From NCBI GenBank assembly GCA_963575745.1, contig CAUYUJ010016299.1:221833-285832 (forward strand): a DNA stretch of 64,000 nucleotides, written 5' to 3'. The position numbers were made by a program, and so were the translations under genes. Of this stretch, positions 60,483-64,000 are shown piece by piece. This DNA is from Prorocentrum cordatum. Taxonomy: Eukaryota; Sar; Dinophyceae; Prorocentrales; Prorocentraceae. The notes beneath the pieces were generated by a model. The model did not search any database and was not told the origin of the DNA. It saw nothing but the letters and a program-made list of their open reading frames with translations. The number at the start of each line of letters is the position of its first letter. Position 1 is the stretch's first letter.

Positions 60483-63360
60483 CTCACCACCACCTCGATT
60501 TTTTCGAGGATGTCTCGAGCGAAATGGCCGTGGTCTGCCGTGCTCCACACGGGAGCACGGCAGACCACCTGCTCATTTTCTGAGGACGTCCCGAGCGAAA
60601 ACGCCTTTTTTTGACATAAAAGGTTCTAAAACACCTCTGTCGGCATCTCATTTTTTCGAGGATGTCTCGAGCGAAACGCTCATTTTTCATGCACAACAAA
60701 AATTTTTGACATTTTTCAACACCCCGACTTTCTGAGGATGTCTCGAGCGAAACCGTCATTTTTAACATAAGACGTCTTAAACGATAGCCTCCAACACCTC
60801 GATTTTTCGAGGATGTCTCGAGCGAAATGGCCATTTTGGGGAACCTGACCGGACAAGAACGGGAAGCGCCGTTTTTATCCACCACGTGCGTCAGAGACCG
60901 TATTGGCGAGAACGTCAGAGAAACCCATAAACGCAACAGAACAGACTAAATGATGGCCTGCCGCGCTGGTCTGACGAGGTAGTCTTGCTGCCCTGGCCCA
61001 AAGCATGGTGTCGAAACACGCACGTGCTTTTCTATCGGCCACGGGGCCCACCTTGGTCGCTCAGCCACTTTTTCTGTGCCAGCCTGTCTTGTCTTTGTTG
61101 TCCGTCGTCGTCGTTTCGAGTGCCTTCCTTGTCGGTGGTCGTCGTTTCCATTATAATCGTCCGCTGTTGCCGTTCTCGCTGTCGCCGTCGTTATCATTTT
61201 ATGATTGCGGTCGTTTTTCTGATTGTTTTTTTGTTGTGGGATTCCGTGTTCGGTTGGTTTTTGTGTTATGTTTGTGGTCGTTTTCTGTCATCGTTTTTTG
61301 TCGTAATTTTCGAGATCGTTATTGACGAAGACGACGACGACGACGATGACGACGACGACGATCTGCCGTGCTTCTGTGGCGTCTGCGGTGCTCCTGTGGT
61401 CTGCCGTGCTCCTTCTTGGTTTGCCGTGCTCCTGTGTGGTCTGCCGTGCTCCTGTGCGGTCCTCCGTGCTCCTGTGGTCTGCCGTGCTCCTTTGGGGTCT
61501 GCCGTGCTCCTGTGGAGTTTGCCGTGCGAACGTGTGGTCTGCCGTGCTCCTGTGTGGTCTGGCGTGCCCCTGTATGGTCTGCCGTGCTCTTGTGTGGTTT
61601 GCCGTGCTCCTGTGTGGTCTGCCGTGCTCCCGTGGGGTCTGCCGTGTCCTGTGTGGTCTGCCGTGCTCCTGTGTGGTCTGCCGTGCTCCTGTGTGGTCTG
61701 CCGTGCTCCTTCTTGGTCTGAGTGCTCATGTGCGGTCTGCCGTGCTTCATGGCGGTTCTTACCGTGCGAACGTGTGGACTGCGGCTCATTTGGTGTCTGC
61801 CCTTAGCTCCTTTGTGGTTTTGCCGAGCTCCTCGTGTGGTCTGCCGTGCCCTTCCTGTGTGGTAAGCAGACCCAGGGCTTTGCGGGGAAGGCTGGAGCAG
61901 TGCTCTGGTGGTCCTTCACCCGCCCAGCTCCGTCCCCTCCCACTCTGGACCGATCTTGCGGGAAGCTGGCTTGTGGCAGCGCATCGCGCGTCGGCCGCCA
62001 GCCCAGGTGCCGGGCCGGGCGTTCGGTTCGAGCGCCGACCTGGGTGCCGGAATCGGCCCGGAAGGGTTCCAGGGCGCCGGGAGCAGAAAATCAATATTTT
62101 CGAAAGAAAAATATGTCTTGGAGTGGCCTTTTTTCCGCACCGCCTCGGAATTCAATTTTCCGGCGCCGGCCGGCGCCGGAACCGGCCCGGGCGCTGGCCC
62201 GGGGTGTGGCCTAGGCGCTCGGCTCTCGAGCGCCGGCCGGCGCCCGGGCTGCCGGAAGCGATCTGGCCCATGGGTTCCCGGGCGCCGGGAGCAGAAACTC
62301 AATATTTTCGAAAGAAAAATATGTCTTGGAGTGGCCTTTTTTCGGCACCGCCTCGGAATTCAATTTTCCGGCGCCGGCCGGCGCCGGAACCGGCCCGGGC
62401 GCTGGCCCGGGTGCTGGCCCGGGCGTTTGGCTCGAGCGCCGGCCCGGGTGCCAGAAGCGGCCCGGAAGGGGTTCCCGGGCGCTGGGAGCAGAAAATCAAT
62501 ATTTTCGAAAGAAAAATATGTCTTGGAGTGGCCTTTTTTCGGCACCGCCTCGGAATTCAATTTTCCGGCGCCGGCCGGCGCCGGAACCGGCACAGGCTGC
62601 CGTGCTCCTGTGTGGTCAGCCGTGCTCCTGAGGCGTCTACGGTGCTCTTTTGGGGTCTGCCGTACTCATTTGGGGTCTGCCGTGCTCCTGTGGTCGGCCG
62701 TGCTCATTTGGGGTCTGCCGCGCGCCTGTGAGATCTGCCGTGCTCCTGTTGGGGAATCGCCAGCGGCGTTCGGGGTACAACAATAAGGCGCGTTTATGTT
62801 GTACCCGCGCGCGGTCTGCCGTGCTCCTGTGGGTTCCGCCGTGCTCCTGTGGCGTCTGCCGTGCTCCTGTGGCGTCTGCCGGGCTCCTGTGTGGTCTGCC
62901 GTGCTCCTTTGTGGTCTGCCGTGCTCCTGTGGAGTCTGCCGTGCTCCTGTCTGGTCTGCCGTGCTCTTGTGGTCTGCCGTGCTCATTTGGGATTTGCCGT
63001 GCTCATGTGGGGTCTGCCGTACTCCTGTGTGGTCTGCCGTGCTCCGGTGGTCTGCCGTGCTCCTTTGGGGTCTGCCTGGCTACTGTGGGGTCTGCCGTGC
63101 TCCTGTGTGGTCTGCCGTGCTCCTGTGGTTTGCCTTGCTCCTGTGTGGTCTGCCGTGCTCCTTTTGGGTCTGCTCTCGTGGGATCTGCCGTGCTCCTGCG
63201 TGGTCTGCCGTGCTCCTTTGTGGTCTGCCGTGCTCCTGTGTGGTCTGCCGTGCTCCTGTGTGGCCTGCCGTGCTCTGGTGTGGTCTGCCGTGCTCCTGTT
63301 TGTCTGCCGTGCTCTTCTGTGGTCTGCCGTGCTCCTATGGGGTCTGCCGTTGTTCGGCCG
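60483..63360 (+). repeat. Satellite cassette copy with scattered indels
   Basis: GAGGATGTCTCGAGCGAAA block (to 60,845), ~110-bp block, pyrimidine-rich segment and (GAC)n (to 61,365), array A (to 61,865), truncated ~270-bp segment, 197-bp units (62,000-62,595), double hairpin (62,755), array B. Indel-rich at 60,990-61,140, 61,715-61,990 and 62,200-62,280. Confidence 0.83.
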
Positions 63361-64000
63361 TCAGGATAACTTCTTCACGTGTTGCTGGTTTGCCCCCCTC
63401 AGCATCTTTTGGACCTGTGGCTGGTTTGCCCCCTCAGGATAACTTCTTGACGTGTTGCTGGTTTGCCCCCCCCAGGATAACTTCTTGACGTGTTGCTGGT
63501 TTGCCCCCCAGGATAACTTCTTGCCGTGTTGCTGGTTTGCCCCCCTCAGCACCTTCTTGACGTGCTCCTCTCGGTTCCTACGCGCGGTCTGCCGTGCTCC
63601 TGTGAGGAGCAGGGCGGACCACAGGAGCAAGGCAGACCACACAGGAGCACGGCAGACCACACCTCGATTTTTTGAGGATGTCTCGAGCGAAATGGCCGCG
63701 GTCTGCCGTGCTCCACACGGGAGCACGGCAGACCACCTGCTCATTTCCTGAGGACGTCCCGAGCGAAAACGTCATTTTTGACATAAGAGGTTCTAAAGCA
63801 CCTCTGTCGGCATCTCATTTTTTCGATGATGTCTCGAGCGAAACGCTCATTTTTCACGCATAACAAAAATTGTCGATATTTTTCAACATCCCGATTTTTT
63901 GAGGATGTCTCGAGCGAAACCGTCATTTTTGACATAAGACGTCTTAAACGATAGCCTCCAACACCTCGATTTTTCGAGGATGTCCTCGAGCGAAATGGCC
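63361..64000 (+). repeat. Short ~35-bp repeat array, satellite, GAGGATGTCTCGAGCGAAA block
   Basis: 63,361-63,565 is five or six TTCTTGACGTGTTGCTGGTT units joined abruptly to 20-bp satellite at both ends (TTGTTCGGCCGTC|AGGATAAC). 63,570-63,660 is satellite with a strand switch, and 63,660 to the window end is a GAGGATGTCTCGAGCGAAA block. No gene. Confidence 0.85.

Overview
The window looks like nuclear DNA of a dinoflagellate. The strongest sign is a full-length 22-nt dinoflagellate spliced-leader (DinoSL) sequence, present twice, each time 28 nt upstream of a copied gene. The mobile elements also fit: a decayed Ty1/copia-like element with RING-finger and methyltransferase-like modules, an APE/RT/RNase H LINE, a Cys-rich Helitron-like protein fragment, and very GC-rich DNA with large satellite and microsatellite blocks. 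Nothing here resembles prokaryotic gene organisation. Family assignments rest on motif recognition; no database search was run.

Layout. 1-14.7 kb (minus strand): a frameshifted copia-like retrotransposon. In transcription order it has a membrane-segment ORF, Gag, a damaged zinc knuckle, basic/acidic linker ORFs, a 77-bp minisatellite, further linkers, a RING-H2 ORF, a degenerate retropepsin, a conserved linker, a SAM-methyltransferase-like ORF and an integrase. Reverse transcriptase would lie beyond the left edge. More than 20 copies of a 14-bp palindrome are embedded in frame in this coding sequence, each encoding Ala-Gly-X-Pro-Ala. 14.7-21.2 kb: mostly non-coding, with one probable WD40 exon of IFT172 and a ~2.5-kb (AGT)n array flanked by related short repeats. 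21.3-42.9 kb: a mosaic of satellite families reused in both orientations. It holds the first retrogene copy (31.3-32.6 kb). 43.0-44.9 kb: Helitron-like Cys-rich fragment. 45.4-53.0 kb: a 5'-truncated LINE with ORF1 and a complete ORF2, preceded by an inverted copy of its own 3' tail. 53.0-64 kb: more satellite cassettes and the second retrogene copy (55.4-56.6 kb), 24,080 bp from the first.

How the parts relate. The retrogene is an mRNA copy: spliced leader, short leader, ORF, 3' UTR. Its 3' end is the same module that ends the LINE, so the simplest reading is that LINE machinery reverse-transcribed a trans-spliced transcript. The satellites come in a recurring order (GAGGATGTCTCGAGCGAAA block, ~110-bp conserved block, GGCC/TCTTGG block, 20-bp array, 197-bp GC/AT unit, double hairpin, second 20-bp array, strand-switch hairpin), i.e. 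a higher-order repeat copied, inverted and truncated. Long open frames inside satellites are artefacts of repeat composition and are not annotated as genes. Several copies between 59.4 and 62.3 kb carry clustered small indels that may be assembly error.
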